Shown here piece after piece: positions 35,013-46,432 of a stretch of DNA of 64,000 bases (position 1 is the stretch's first letter; each line of letters opens with the position of its first letter). The stretch is from positions 37,262,001 to 37,326,000 of the forward strand of contig CM060731.1 of NCBI GenBank assembly GCA_030704615.1. The letters run 5' to 3'. Position numbers and translations under genes: made by a program. This stretch comes from Takakia lepidozioides. Lineage: Eukaryota > Streptophyta > Takakiopsida > Takakiales > Takakiaceae. Below the pieces are notes generated by a model. It was not told the origin of the DNA and did not search any database. It saw only the letters and a program-made list of their open reading frames with translations.

Positions 35013-35925
35013 CTTACTTCCTCTCGTAGGATGATCCCTTCTTTTCGCGGCTCTTTAGTGAAATCTGTTGAGTCAGGTCTCCAAAACACTGGAGAAGCAT
35101 GCGCAGAGGAAATACGGAGGAAGTACACACGATGATTGTGCACATTATGTTATTCCTTGCCTTTGGCGAGCTCTTCCTGACAACCCGCCGTCCCATTTAA
35201 TTTCTTTTTTTGTGGGCCCTGTAGACGGCGTTGCCTTACAAGCAATTTCGACAGGTGTTACACCTTTATTGAGATCGTCCTCAAGTAACAACAAAAACCT
35301 GCCGACTTCTCAAAAGCGTGCCAAAGGATTTGAGGGTGGGATAGCAACTGAAGTAAATGCATCTGAATAACACTATGATTGATCATGCGCACTTGGAAAG
35401 TCCACTTTGTTCAACTTTGATTTAACCACTATGGGAATGTCAGACAAAACGAAAGTGTGGGAGACGTACAATGATGAGTGTGGATGATATCCAGAAAGAT
35501 GGAGGGGTTTTATGTATTCTGGAACCTCAACCAAAACGTATTTAGCAAATATCTGACAATGAAACCACAACAATTACTCATTTACTTACATTGGTTTGAG
35601 TTTTTGCGCCAGATGGCCCCATATTTTCATAGGCAGATATCTGGCCCCAATATCCCATATAATCCCAATAATCCAGAGAATTCTCTAGGAGCAGTTAGAC
35701 CAACTAGTTTTTTATTCCTAATGTACTGACGTTGTTACATTCAATTAATGAAACCCTTCAAAAAAACGACACATGGTTCATTTAGTGTGACACACGTCAA
35801 GCTTCGAAAACTACATTGCAGACGAACAACTGTCCAATAATGGCTGACAGGTGCACTAATCAGGAAATGACATTTGTGTAACGGTCACACGAGAGGGAAT
35901 CCGAGGCTTCCAGAGACAATCCCTA
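35013..35925. promoter_or_regulatory. Divergent spacer between the two MULE genes
   Basis: The transposase gene reads left from 35012 and the ParB-like/methyltransferase gene reads right from 35926 or 36091, so this 0.9 kb should hold both promoters. No clear TATA or palindromic 24-mer was found here; the palindromes begin further right. Confidence 0.35.
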
Positions 35926-36621
35926 ATGCACGCAACTCCGCAAGAAATCGAGAGTCACTTTGTCTTTCTTGTTTCCGCACTTAGAGGGAGAGAGGTAGTC
36001 AAGCTGGAGAGGGTTCCTTCTACGATACGAAAGAGAAGGAAGTCATTGTATTTTACTTCCCTTAGAGAGAGACTCAGAGCAAGAGAGCAAATGACGAGGC
36101 ATCATTTGATGGAGAACACAGGGCCACAACAGCAGGTGAACGCGGAGACTGCAATAGATGAGCAGACGGAGAATGATAGTGAGGCTGCAGCTGTCATACA
36201 ACCAGAGGGAACAGTGAACGTTGGCAACCAGACAATGGAAGCAGAGATGATTCGCAAGGAAACCGAAGGAGGTGGAAGTCCTGGGAACGCCGAACCGGGA
36301 GACGGTCTGCAAACCCTAGACCAGACAGGAATGCCCACAGACGTGAAAGGGAAGAGGAAAGTTGTTGAGGGGGATCCTAACTCAAAACCAAAGAAGGCGA
36401 CCGTAAGTTTTCTCCACCCTTCTTTTTCCTGTTTACAGATGTACGAACTAGGTGAGTGCAATCACCTAGAAAATCTAGTCCATACATGGAGCGATTTGTA
36501 AGTCCACTGAAGCAGGAGCTTTACACGAAAGTAATGAGCAATGAGAACTGCACTGACCATCAGTATGCAGCTTTGATTTAAAATGAAGCCACGTATTGCA
36601 AGTTAGCAACAGTAGCTGTTT

Positions 36622-37764
36622 GCAATGGTCGGTACTGATAATCGCTGAGAGACGAGCATGTCCCTAATAACCTCCTGGGAGTTTACCTTCTGGAATGACA
36701 TGAGTTCTTTCACCTTGTCAAGGTAGTGCACTTCAGGTTCATTTGTGTCATCGCTATTCTCCGAACTCTTCGCAGAGTCGTCCCCATCTCCAGAATCTTT
36801 TTCCTCTGTTCCTGTCAGCTTGGTCTTCACAGTTTTCTACATGAGGCCATGCCAATCAGAGAGTCAGATATGTGCAAATAGTGATGGTCGGCACCGACAA
36901 TCACAGTATAATGTTTCAAAATAATGTGCAATGTAGTTTGCTTACATAGGCAAAAACAATGACTTCACAATGACTACAAAGTGATAAAAAAATGTTGAAT
37001 GCAGCTTCTTTACAACTGAAAGTACTCTAAGTTCTCAAGGAACAACGATTGGCAGTACCGACAATCACAAACTGTATCTGTAGCAAACAATAACAGAATA
37101 TGGCAAACCAAATCACTATGTCTGCATAGTGATGGTCGGTACTGACCATCAGTCTGTCTTGTCTCAAATCACAGTGATTGGCGGTACCGACAATCACAAC
37201 CATCTACTCTAACCTGATACAGACGAATGCAAACCAAATCACTATTCCACTGCATAGTGATGGTCGATACTCTTACTATGCATGCAGGTACAGGAAGGTC
37301 TCAAGGAGCAGCAAATGACATTAACGACAATTAGAAAACACTACACTAGAAAAATTGATAAGATGGGTTTGGTGCAAATCAATATGACTCATAGTGATTG
37401 TCGGCACCGACACTCACTTTCTTTTGTATAAAAAAGAACGTGGAATGCAGATTGTTTGAAATGCAAGAAATCTAAGTTTTGAAAGGAAAGCGATTGGCAT
37501 TACCGACAATCACTTCTACCTGTTGCAGAAAACAAGAAACAGAGTGCTGGAAAGAAAATCAGTATGACTCTATGGTGATGGTCATTACAGACCATCACTA
37601 TTTCTTGTCTCATAAGAATGTGCAATGCAAATGTTTTTACACATGAAGGTACAGTATGGTCTCAAGAACAGCCAATCATAAACAACTACTCTTGAAAACC
37701 TGAAAGAGAGGAATGCAAAGCAAATCAATATGACTTCATAGTGATGGTCAGTACCGACCATCAC
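36622..37764. repeat. Array of 24-bp palindromes (half-site GTGATGGTCGGT)
   Basis: Copies are at 36881-36904, 37045-37068, 37129-37152, 37174-37197, 37394-37417, 37490-37513, 37575-37598 and 37741-37764, with decayed ones at 36622-36645 and 37257-37270. Each is GTGAT(G/T)G(T/G)CGG(T/C) followed by approximately its reverse complement ACCGACCATCAC. Spacing varies from 45 to about 200 bp, and the DNA between copies is mostly unique with a loosely repeated CAAATCA(C/A)TATG-like stretch. They fill the intron before the ParB-like exon. Three more copies flank the methyltransferase exons. Confidence 0.85.
36687..36836 (-). other. Inverted 50-codon exon of the MULE second gene
   Basis: On the minus strand, TGTAG at 36841-36837 looks like an acceptor, 50 open codons follow (KLTGTEEKDSGDGDDSAKSS, LDKVKELMSFQK), and CAGAAG|GTAAAC is a donor. 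Both phases are 0, which fits the phase-0 end of the upstream plus-strand exon at 36402. It is flanked by palindromes at 36622-36645 and 36881-36904. The acidic text suits the linker of the neighbouring plus-strand gene, so the exon was probably flipped. Confidence 0.45.
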
Positions 37765-38425
37765 TTTTTGTTGACTCTTAAGAATGTGCAATGCAGCTTA
37801 TGTGCACATGGAAGTGAACATCGTTCTGAAAATTGGAAACTGATTTCGTGCATGGATACAGACTTGGTGCACAAGTTTTTTACGTGTCACTGACGGATAC
37901 AAAAGGGAAAAGCACATTAGTGTCTCTTGAGATCACCGACACCTGGGATGAGTGCTGGAAAGATGTTAATGATGAGTTCGAGCTGGGCCTAATGATGGGA
38001 AATAACACCCAACAATTCTGCAACCACATGTTCTATGTTTGGGACGGCAACCACCGTTTGCTGGCATGGATGGGATACATTCAGAAACAGCATTCAAAAG
38101 ACAAAGTCAAGCATGTTGCTGTGGAGGCAATGGTTCTGGATCCTGGAAACAACATCGCGAGGCTTCTTACAACTATGCACGATGTGAACAAGTAAGTCAT
38201 CCTAGAGACTCCATTGCCTCTTGAATGTCTTGTTCATCCCACCAAAAATCGATGTTTACCAATGCATTGTTTTTTCTCTTTTTGCAAATCGATAGAAAAA
38301 TTTCATGTGACAACTAGCTTGGTCCACACACTTTTCCGAATTCAGAGAATTGGTCTAATGAAGCTGGATGATTTTCGCACAGTACTCCATCCTGATATAA
38401 TCAAAAAGTGCAACACAGGAAGAGC

Positions 38426-38893
38426 TGTGAAGCCTTAAAAGAAGCAGGACGAATATCTGCCTATCCTCTCAAGTGCTCTTCAAAACAACGGGGGGAGAAC
38501 AAGAAGAGCGTGCATGCACGCGAGAGGAGGATCTCAACGAGCGAACTGACAGAAAATCATACACACATATCGCATTTAGACAGCTTTCCACATCTACATA
38601 CACCAGAGTACATCAGCTGGCTGACACAAGGTCAGGCCGCCACTTTATACAAACCCTAGCTGCATGCCTTCCTGACGCGTGGCGAGGCGTGTCAGGCTGA
38701 GCTCGCTGCGCCACATCAAAACCCTAGATCTGTTGAACGGCTACGATGCAGCCACAAGCCATAACTAACCCTGGCTATGATATCTTTGTAACGGTTCAAT
38801 GGTATTGTAAGCCAAAAATTTATACTACGAATGAGTATCGCCGTTTTGGATGAATAAGGTAAACCTGTGATGAAGAAAATTTGGGGCATCACA
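38426..38893. mobile_element. Solo LTR related to the Ty3/gypsy LTR, inserted in an exon
   Basis: It starts TGTGAAGCCTTAAAAGAAGC, contains CCCTAGATCTGTTGAACGGC and GAGTATCGCCGTTTTGGATG as in the LTRs at 15518 and 23912, and ends in CATCACA. GAGC flanks it at 38422-38425 and 38894-38897. The 4-bp duplication matches the size of that of the full element. Leaving out the LTR and one GAGC restores the frame across the join (GRA to AGTWYS), so it landed inside a coding exon. Confidence 0.8.
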
Positions 38894-39559
38894 GAGCTGC
38901 AGGCACTTGGTATTCTTTGACTCGAGAGGCGTTTCTAGACTACATGTATGCGGTAAGGCCGAACCTGTACTCACTTGTATTTTTCAAAACATGTTTATAA
39001 TTCGTTTTTACTTATCCCTACTTTGATATATGCAGCAAGAACTGGCAGAGGCCGCTCAGAAGGGGAAATCCGAATACTACCGCACTACAACAGAAGAACT
39101 TTAGGACATCAAAGGGTGTGGAGGCAACAATAAAGAAGGAGTATGAAATCCGGAGAACTAAACTGATGTCCGCCTTCTCGAAGCAGCTTAGAATAGTGGA
39201 TCCCGGCCTTGGGGAGGAGTTACTTCTGCAGATCAAATCTCACTATGACAAACATGTGCACCCGGAGATGCAGCAGGAGAAATTGCACCGGCTGGCCATC
39301 TCAATGGTTGACCCCCAAACCAAAATTAGATGGCTGGAGATTTGGAACTCAGATCAGACAGTGAAGGACTTGAATCAGTTTCCTAAGAGCACAATCCAGC
39401 CTGGCACAAAGGTGGAGGGAATCAGTGACATTGTGTTTGACAACTACAAGACCACATTTTGGAGTCAGGTGTGTATTCAATGAAGTTCCATCTTTCGTGA
39501 CTTCATGAATCTAATGACTTCATTATTTGCAAAACTGACAGATGTACCCTTTGTAGCTG

Positions 39560-40200
39560 GAGGAGCGCGCCATCCTTCACTAGAAGCACTCGTGTCATTT
39601 ACCACTTGGGTAACGACTCATTTTGAGTCGGAAAAGTCAAAAAATTGGGATCGACTGGAAGTTACAAACGACTAGTTACAACGACGTGGTAGTTGGGTTG
39701 GACATCCAATGATTGGAGTGGTAAAGGACGCAGACGCGCGAACAACTGCTCAGCGATTAATGCGATTAATGCTGAAGAACCACGTGGCGTAAACAGGCGG
39801 GCCGCTCGTGTGTCTGACCTTTTGGGCTGACTTTGGTTTTTTCCTCCGGATGAGTGAACCGACTCACCGAAGCGCGGTGACACATGGACGCGGACGTGGA
39901 CGCAGACGTGGACGACGATGTGGACGCCGACGTGGCGGCGCCACGACGAGCAGCACTGCTTTCACGTGGCCACGGGCCTGGGGCGCCACGTGGTAGTAGA
40001 CCACATAACTTGCACTGCTACATGCCCAGTGACAATTGCGACTGCGAAAGTTGGCGCAACCACTGCTTTACTACTTTACATGAAGTGCTCGAAATTACTT
40101 GAACAATCATTCATAGTGATTCATGCTTTGGAGTTTTGGTGTTTGTAGTGAGTCGACTAGTAATGCCATACAAGAGAACTAATCATGCATTAGAAATGCA
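39560..40200. other. CG-rich low-complexity segment within the interrupted gene
   Basis: After a short exon start (LEERAILH, stop near 39582) the text changes character. A near-palindrome CGACTCATTTTGAGTCG lies at 39613-39629, and a purine/CG minisatellite built on GACGTGGACGC runs from about 39886 to 39950. No coding signal is convincing. It marks the left border of foreign sequence inside the MULE. Confidence 0.35.
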
Positions 40201-43200
40201 CAAACGATGAAAGACATGCCATGAAACAAAATGAAATGAAACAAAATGGTACTTTCTTACATCTGCAGAAAGCTCAAAGAGCTTATGGGACAAAATGAAA
40301 AACACAAAGTAAAAAAGCAGCCCAAAAGCTACTGCTGCTCTGGGGATTGCCTAAGGGTCAAGGCCTCATGCAAGTAAGCTGCCAAGCAGTTCTGATCCTC
40401 ATAATGCAAGACTTCAGTGAGTTCCACGGAATAGACCATCTACCCATGGAGGTTTCTTGTAGTTATTGATCCACAGGGAATCATAGGTAATCTTGTGCTT
40501 GAAATTTGGCCCTCTAGGATGAATCTGGACCACACTCTATCCCTGCTCCTTCAGCTATCCATGCCCCTGCACAAATCATGCATTCATCCTTGCCTTGCTG
40601 CTAGTAGCTGACAATGACAACCTACATTTGTTCTAGGAAACACCCAACTCAACTTATCACACTAGTTCCTATGCTCAATTGCAACTGCTACTCTCTGAAA
40701 TGTAGCAGACATTCACCTTTTTGCCTCGGTTATCCCATCATTGACTGGGGGCAGAAAAGTATTCATTCCACAACTTCTCCTCATGTCTGTTACTTGTTTT
40801 TTGATACTTTCCTGTTGTCACATAGCAGTATCATGTCAAAGTCACTCCAAACTAGATTCACTCAACCAGTTAACTTGCAGAATTCAACATGGAAATTTTG
40901 GGCCGATTATGATAAGAGGGAAAAACAAGGTGAAATGTGCTGAAGAAGATGCCTTCATTAACAATGTCTGATTTTATCAATTGTGCCGTTGCTGCCAGTT
41001 GACCATATACCCATGCAGGTTTCTTGTAGCTTCATAGTTAATCTGGAGCTTGAAGTCCGGCCCTCTTGGGTGAATCTGCACCAACACTCTATCCTTGCTC
41101 CTTCAGCTATCCATGCCTTGCACGAATCATGCATACAACCTTGCCTTGTTGCTAGCAGTTGACGATGACAGCCTAGACTTGTTCTAGGAAGCACCCAACT
41201 CAACTTATCACACTAGTTCCTATGCTCAATTGCATCTGCTACTCTCTATAATCCAGCAAACATTCACCTTCTTGCCTCGATTGTTCCATCATTGACTGGG
41301 ATCAGAAAAGTATTCATTCCATAACTTCTCCTCGTCTGTGTTACCTGTTTCTGATACTTTCCTGTTGTCACATTGGCAGAATCATGTCAAAGTCACTCTA
41401 AACTATCGAAGCTTCACTCAACCAGCTAACTTGCAGAATTCAGACATGAATAATTAGGGGCGATTCTGATAAGAGGGGAAAACAAGGTGAAATTGAAGAA
41501 GGTGCCTTCATTAGCAGTCATTACACTCTATCCTTCGCTCTGCCATATTGTTGAACACTCCCTGTCCACAAGGGTATTGTTCAGAATGACATCTGCCACA
41601 ATTCCAGCTTTGACGATGCAACCATGGACCTCTTTGCCCTTCCCCAGCAGGCTTGCACATGCACTACAAACGCAAACAAAACTGGTTGTGGCAAACTGGG
41701 AGCAATATGTGTCAGAAGAAACCACTGAAACAAATCTACAGCTTACAGACTGTCTCTATCCTCAAAATTGGCAGCACATCACTCGCTGCTATGACATATA
41801 TTGCCCTAGACACACATTGTCCTAACTGCCATCCCCCAAGATGCTACCCCCACCAGACTTCTCTCACTTGGGTCCTTGCAAGGCTGACTTCCAGCTTTGA
41901 CTCTGTGCGTGGGGCCTATCGGACAACATACACCAGCAAGCCCTCCCCCTATCCTGCATCAACTCATCTCAGCCTTATCAACTGCACAACATGTGATGGG
42001 AGTGAGTGCAACATGGGAAAGAGCCACAACACATGATGAGCTGTAGGGAAGAAGCAACATCGTGCAAGTAAAGCAAATGATGAAGCAAAAAGACGAGGCA
42101 ACATGGGAGAAGGGAAAATGGGGTCCAAGGGGTGAGAAGGTCAACTGGTCAACAATGAGGAACTGGCTCTGGAGCACTATGTTGATGATTAAAGGGAACA
42201 GCAAATACATGTGGGGCATTGCAGCAAAGTGCATGCCAACGAGGGTCAGAATAGTGCAAGAAAGACTCCACAGATGGTGGGCAGCCAAGGGAGATGCAGT
42301 GAGACAAGGCACTCATGGCAAGGGAGCTGCCAAGACAAAACAATTGATTAAGCTACGGAGAAAAAGGAAAGCACAAGATCAACTACGAGGAAAAGTAGCA
42401 ATTCAGGCATGGGAGCTGCTGCTAAAACATGAGGAGGAAGACATACGAGGTGAAGCATCAAGGGAACCAGTTGAAGATGAGGAAGATGGAGCACACTTTC
42501 CTGTCAAAGGTTGGCGGTCAAAGAATGCAACCCAGCAATCAGAAAGTGAGGCACCCGAGGCTGGACTGCTGCAAAGAGATACAAAGACAGGAGCTGAGAA
42601 TGAGATGTTGCATTTTGTTGAGTTCCCCACACAAGGGTTGTTTGGCAAGCAAAACCCCAGGCAAGGATGAGAGGTGAATCTGGGATAAAACCAGCAGCTG
42701 GGAGTGAGGAAAGACACAAGGAAGGGCAGCAATACCTTGTCAAATCTGAGGGTGATGGTTGGAGAAAATTAAACAAGGACTGGAAGTATGGGAGCAACAA
42801 TCGCATGAAGAAAAATCTGCCTAGAGGTTGAAGAGTGAAAGGGAGGAAGACAGGCACCTCGCTTATAAAAAGTGGAAGGGCAGGGTAGAAAACCTGATGC
42901 CTGAAACTGATGGGAGCTCATGGGAGACTCTGCCAAGAAGACTCCAATCAGCTGGTGCCAACAATCGGACTAGTGAAAGATCGCCCTTGGCTGGCGCAAC
43001 ACCACGAAATAAATGCAGCCCTGATAGCATGGTGAGTGGGGCACCAACAGAGCCAGAAAATGAGGGAGAAGGAGGAGACTTCCCTGCCAAGAAAGTCAAT
43101 GACGGGCCTGCAGTGGCATGCAAGGAAAGGGACACTGTAAGTATTGCCAACAGATGCAAATCAGTGCTCATTCATTCGAAAGCACCACGGGAGATGAAGG

Positions 43201-45200
43201 AAAAGACACCTGCAGGGACGTTGAAGCATAAACGAGGAGAGCACTTCACTTGGGAAGAAAGTGAAGCATTGGAGAACGAGGCTGATGACTGGCAGTCTGA
43301 AAAGGAAAGGCGGTTGTGGGAAACCCTGCCAAGACAACCATATGGAGAGAATCAAGCAGGTGGGAACTGCCCTTCATTGGGGTGGTGCAAACAAGAGCAA
43401 GACCAGAAGCTGAACCACATGAGAAGATAGTGTGTCATCACAGATGGAGACCCTGGAAAATGCTCTGCCCAGGAGATGAAGAACATTAGGCAACTAGAAA
43501 CGTGGGGGGCTGAATATGCTATGCAGTCAACTTGGCTTGTTGAATGCTTGCATAAGAGATGAGGGGTTGCTGTTAGTATACGGCATTGAGTTCATCAAAT
43601 CCTACAATAGCCCACCATCGCTGCCCACTGCTTACAAACTGCCACAAAAACAGTTTCACAGGACTTACAGATGATTGGTGGAAGGCAAGGCCCCTCGCCA
43701 TGGGCTAGATTAATTGTATATTGCAGCCCAGAACAATGACGGGAAGTCATCTAGGGCAGCAAACCCCATCTTGGCAGCGTCTTTTGTGTGAGAGAAGTCA
43801 AGCTGAACCTGCTCATCATATCGAGTGGGATGGACCAGATGTAAAGCTGCCAAGCCAACCACACTCATATTCGCACTCAAGCAACATAAGCTGGAGCCAT
43901 TTTCATAAGAATACTCCTTCTTCAACTTGCAGTGAACGGGCATAAAACTTCACAATGTGCAGCAGATTGATGGACCAAGATGCGGAGCTGAATTGGGTAT
44001 CCAGTTGGGCAATGCTGGTTTCAAAACCCCGTTCCATCCCTACGTTTTGAAGATTTGGCTTGAATGGGCACACTCCGGCAGTGGAAGGCTCACGGAGTAA
44101 TGAGTTTGGGCTGATATGCATGCTGACATGCCATGTCGGTGCAAAGAACAACGTTCTGAGTGGTGATTGTGATCTCAAAATCTGCCCCTGCATTCAAGCT
44201 GATTTCTCTCTCGAGCAGAGCCGCCTTATGGATGTTCCAGCCAGTGTCCAAAAATAGCTCAAGTGCAAGACAACAACATCAGCAAGGCATGGTTAGCTAA
44301 GCAAGGTCATGGTGGAGAGGCATTTGAACTCTCTGAACGTAATGTGGTCGGACTTCACCCCCTCCCACATCAACTTCTCATAGGTCTCCAAAACCTGCAA
44401 TCCCCGCCCCTGTTGTGCATGTCCTGCGATCATCACTTTCCATGACACCACATTTCGCTCAGCCATATTGTTGAACACTCCCTATCCAGAAGGGTATTCA
44501 TGTTCAGAATGACATCTACCACAATTCCAGCTTTGACGATGCAACCATGGACCTCTTTGCCCTTCTCCAACAGGCTCGCACATGCACTACAAACACAAAC
44601 AAATGTAATATGCTTGGGCTTCACCCCCTAGACCCACATCATTTGCTCATAGGTCTCCAAAACCCGCAATCCCCGCCTATGTTGTGCATGTCCTGCGATC
44701 ATCACGTTCCACCACACCACATTTCGCTCAGCCATATTGTTGAACACTCCTTGTCCACAAGGGAATGCTCCCACGTTTGGCATACATGTCGACGAGGTAT
44801 TGTTACATCTGGTACAGTTCCAGCTTTGACGATGTCACGATGGACCTCTTTGCCCTTTACCAAGTCTCCAGAGCTGCTAGGTTTGCACATGCATTGCAAA
44901 CACAAATGAACGTGACTCGGTCAGGCTGCACCCCTTCTCGCAACATTTGCTCATATGTCTCCAATGCCCTCATCCCACACACATGCTGGCCATATCTTGC
45001 GAGATTCAGCGTGTTCCTTGAGACAACATCTTGTTCAGCCATGTTATCAAACTCTCCCTTCGCAACTTCATAGGTCTCCAAAGCCTCCATCCCACGTCCC
45101 TGTTGTGCATACCCTGTAAGCATCGCACTCCACGACACTACATCTCGGCAAAACAGGCTGAAATAGCTCGAAGAAGAAGGTGCCCTCACCACATTGTCCT
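40200..45200 (-). repeat. Block I: decayed PPR and OSB-like exon copies inside the MULE
   Basis: Two units at about 40420-40960 and 40980-41510 match the OSB-like units of 54.8-59.1 kb (shared ACCCATGCAGGTTTCTTGTA, TATTCATTCCACAACTTCTC, AACTTGCAGAATTCA). PPR text on the minus strand appears at 41725-41528 (CSACASLLGKGKEVHGCIVK), 44478-44293, 44624-44433, 44905-44702 and 45192-44857 (WSAMLTGYAQQGRGMEALET). No piece is open over its full length. The block lacks MULE gene text and separates the two halves of the second MULE gene, so it is an insertion or capture of host gene fragments. Confidence 0.7.
42062..43430 (+). other. Two adjacent unassigned open frames within block I
   Basis: Frames 42062-42670 (202 codons) and 42828-43430 (200 codons) are rich in Glu, Lys, Gly and Trp, with repeated motifs such as WETLPRRLQ and WETLPRQPY in the second. 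No family is recognised. Composition and internal repetition suggest an old low-complexity gene piece or chance frames in purine-rich DNA. They do not continue one another in frame. Confidence 0.25.
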
Positions 45201-45929
45201 CTACCTTGTGTCATGACCCATTGCGGATTAGACTGACCATGAACCCAAGAAGACCTCTTGTGTGTGCTGCTTGTATCTGTAGTCAGGTAATGTGGGATTG
45301 GTTCGTAAGAACCACCACGGTGCAGCTGAGCGGGCAGAGATTAAAATATGGGCTGCTAAGACCAAGCTGATTCCCCCAAGAACCTTGTGATCATTAGGAA
45401 GAATACCAAATCATGGTACAAAGGGGAGCCAATAGCCCACATTTGCACATAATGCACCCTTGACGCCATAAACGCTTGCAACAACAGGACATGGGCCTCG
45501 ATTTGGTCCTCGTCCTTCTCGCATCACTTGCTCGTCTCTATCTCAAGCCTCCATCCCTCTCCCAACACTTAGACAAATTCAGGCAAAGGACAAAGTTACT
45601 CTTCCACCCTTAGATCATTTTACATCCGATGATTAGAACAATCTCTACGAGCCACACAAGCCCTAAAATACATTAAAATATTCCACGTCATGAGCCATGT
45701 GGAGCACTTATAAAAATTTAATTTTTGAATAGGGTGTGCAATGAATGCCTAGTTGTTAAGAGTCGTTCTCTAGTGCTTAAAACCACTTGTAATTGTTGTT
45801 TTAAGAAAAAAACAATTTACGTAATTGAATTAAATCGCCGCGAATATTGCGCCGACTGCGGAGTCATTGATGCAACTTCTATCCGCCATTAGAAATGCGA
45901 ATTTATCCGTTACGACTGTGCAGTAGTAA
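45201..45929. other. Right border of block I, nothing recognised
   Basis: No coding, repeat or RNA signal was recognised in this 0.7 kb stretch. MULE gene text resumes near 45935. Confidence 0.25.
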
Positions 45930-46293
45930 CAAACATCTCAAAGTTGTTCCCTCAGTGGTTTTGGACATGCAGTCGATTCGGAACAGACACGAATGCTTCT
46001 AGTGCTTGTGCTCGAGCAGAATTTGAAGGACTTGAATATTTCCATTATTTCCCCGCCTCAAATGACATTGGAGGCATACACAGGAAGTGGAGAGGTCTCA
46101 CTTGGCGATATTGTTTTTTCCGGAAGTTTTCGAAGGACGGTAACATTTTGCAGTCCAACAACTTTGACAGTCGGGTTGAGGGGGAGTGGGCCATGATGCG
46201 AGTTGTGTACAGGTGCAATGTCCAACTGGAAACTGTATTGCCTCTTGTGAGAAATCCTTAGGCTTTGTTAGCAGTGTTCTTCACTGATAGGAA

Positions 46294-46432
46294 GTGAATG
46301 TCGGTGCCGACAATCACTTCCATTGCTGTGAGCTTCTATAGATAGATATTTCATTCACATGGATTAGGGAACTTAGGGTGTGTTGGCAGTGTTATTGAAA
46401 GGAATTTTGTGAATGTCGGTGCCGACCATCAC
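46294..46432. repeat. Two further 24-bp palindromes
   Basis: 46294-46317 and 46409-46432 read GTGAATGTCGGT then GCCGACAATCAC or GCCGACCATCAC. The surrounding DNA is also duplicated (TTAGCAGTGTTCTT / TTGGCAGTGTTATT before, GTGAGCTTCTATAGA after). They lie between exons of the methyltransferase half. A decayed copy is at 46636-46659. Confidence 0.8.

Larger units (their letters stand above)
35926..39468 (+). pseudogene. MULE-borne gene, 5' part: ParB/sulfiredoxin-like domain (interrupted)
   Basis: The first exon (ATG 35926 or 36091, to 36402) is hydrophilic and ends in basic SKPKKAT before GTAAGT. The core exon is 37862-38191, with TKGKSTLVSLEITDTWDECW and WDGNHRLLAWMGYI; DGNHR resembles box II of the ParB/Srx nucleotide-binding fold. 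Next is about 38296-38952 (HVTTSLVHTLFRIQRIGLMK, then TWYSLTREAFLDYMYA), interrupted by a solo LTR at 38426-38893. The exon 39036-39468 (QELAEAAQKGKSEYYRTTTE, DPQTKIRWLEIWNSDQTVKD) carries an extra T in TTT at 39100-39102 that breaks its frame. One exon lies inverted at 36836-36687. An A-run at 38296 also seems one base off. The methyltransferase part follows at 45930-48838. The domain assignment is tentative. Confidence 0.5.

Noticed and set aside
36881-37764. CRISPR-like array: short repeats separated by unique DNA
   Set aside because: The repeats are palindromic, vary in sequence and have very uneven spacing. The context is a plant transposon with no cas genes.
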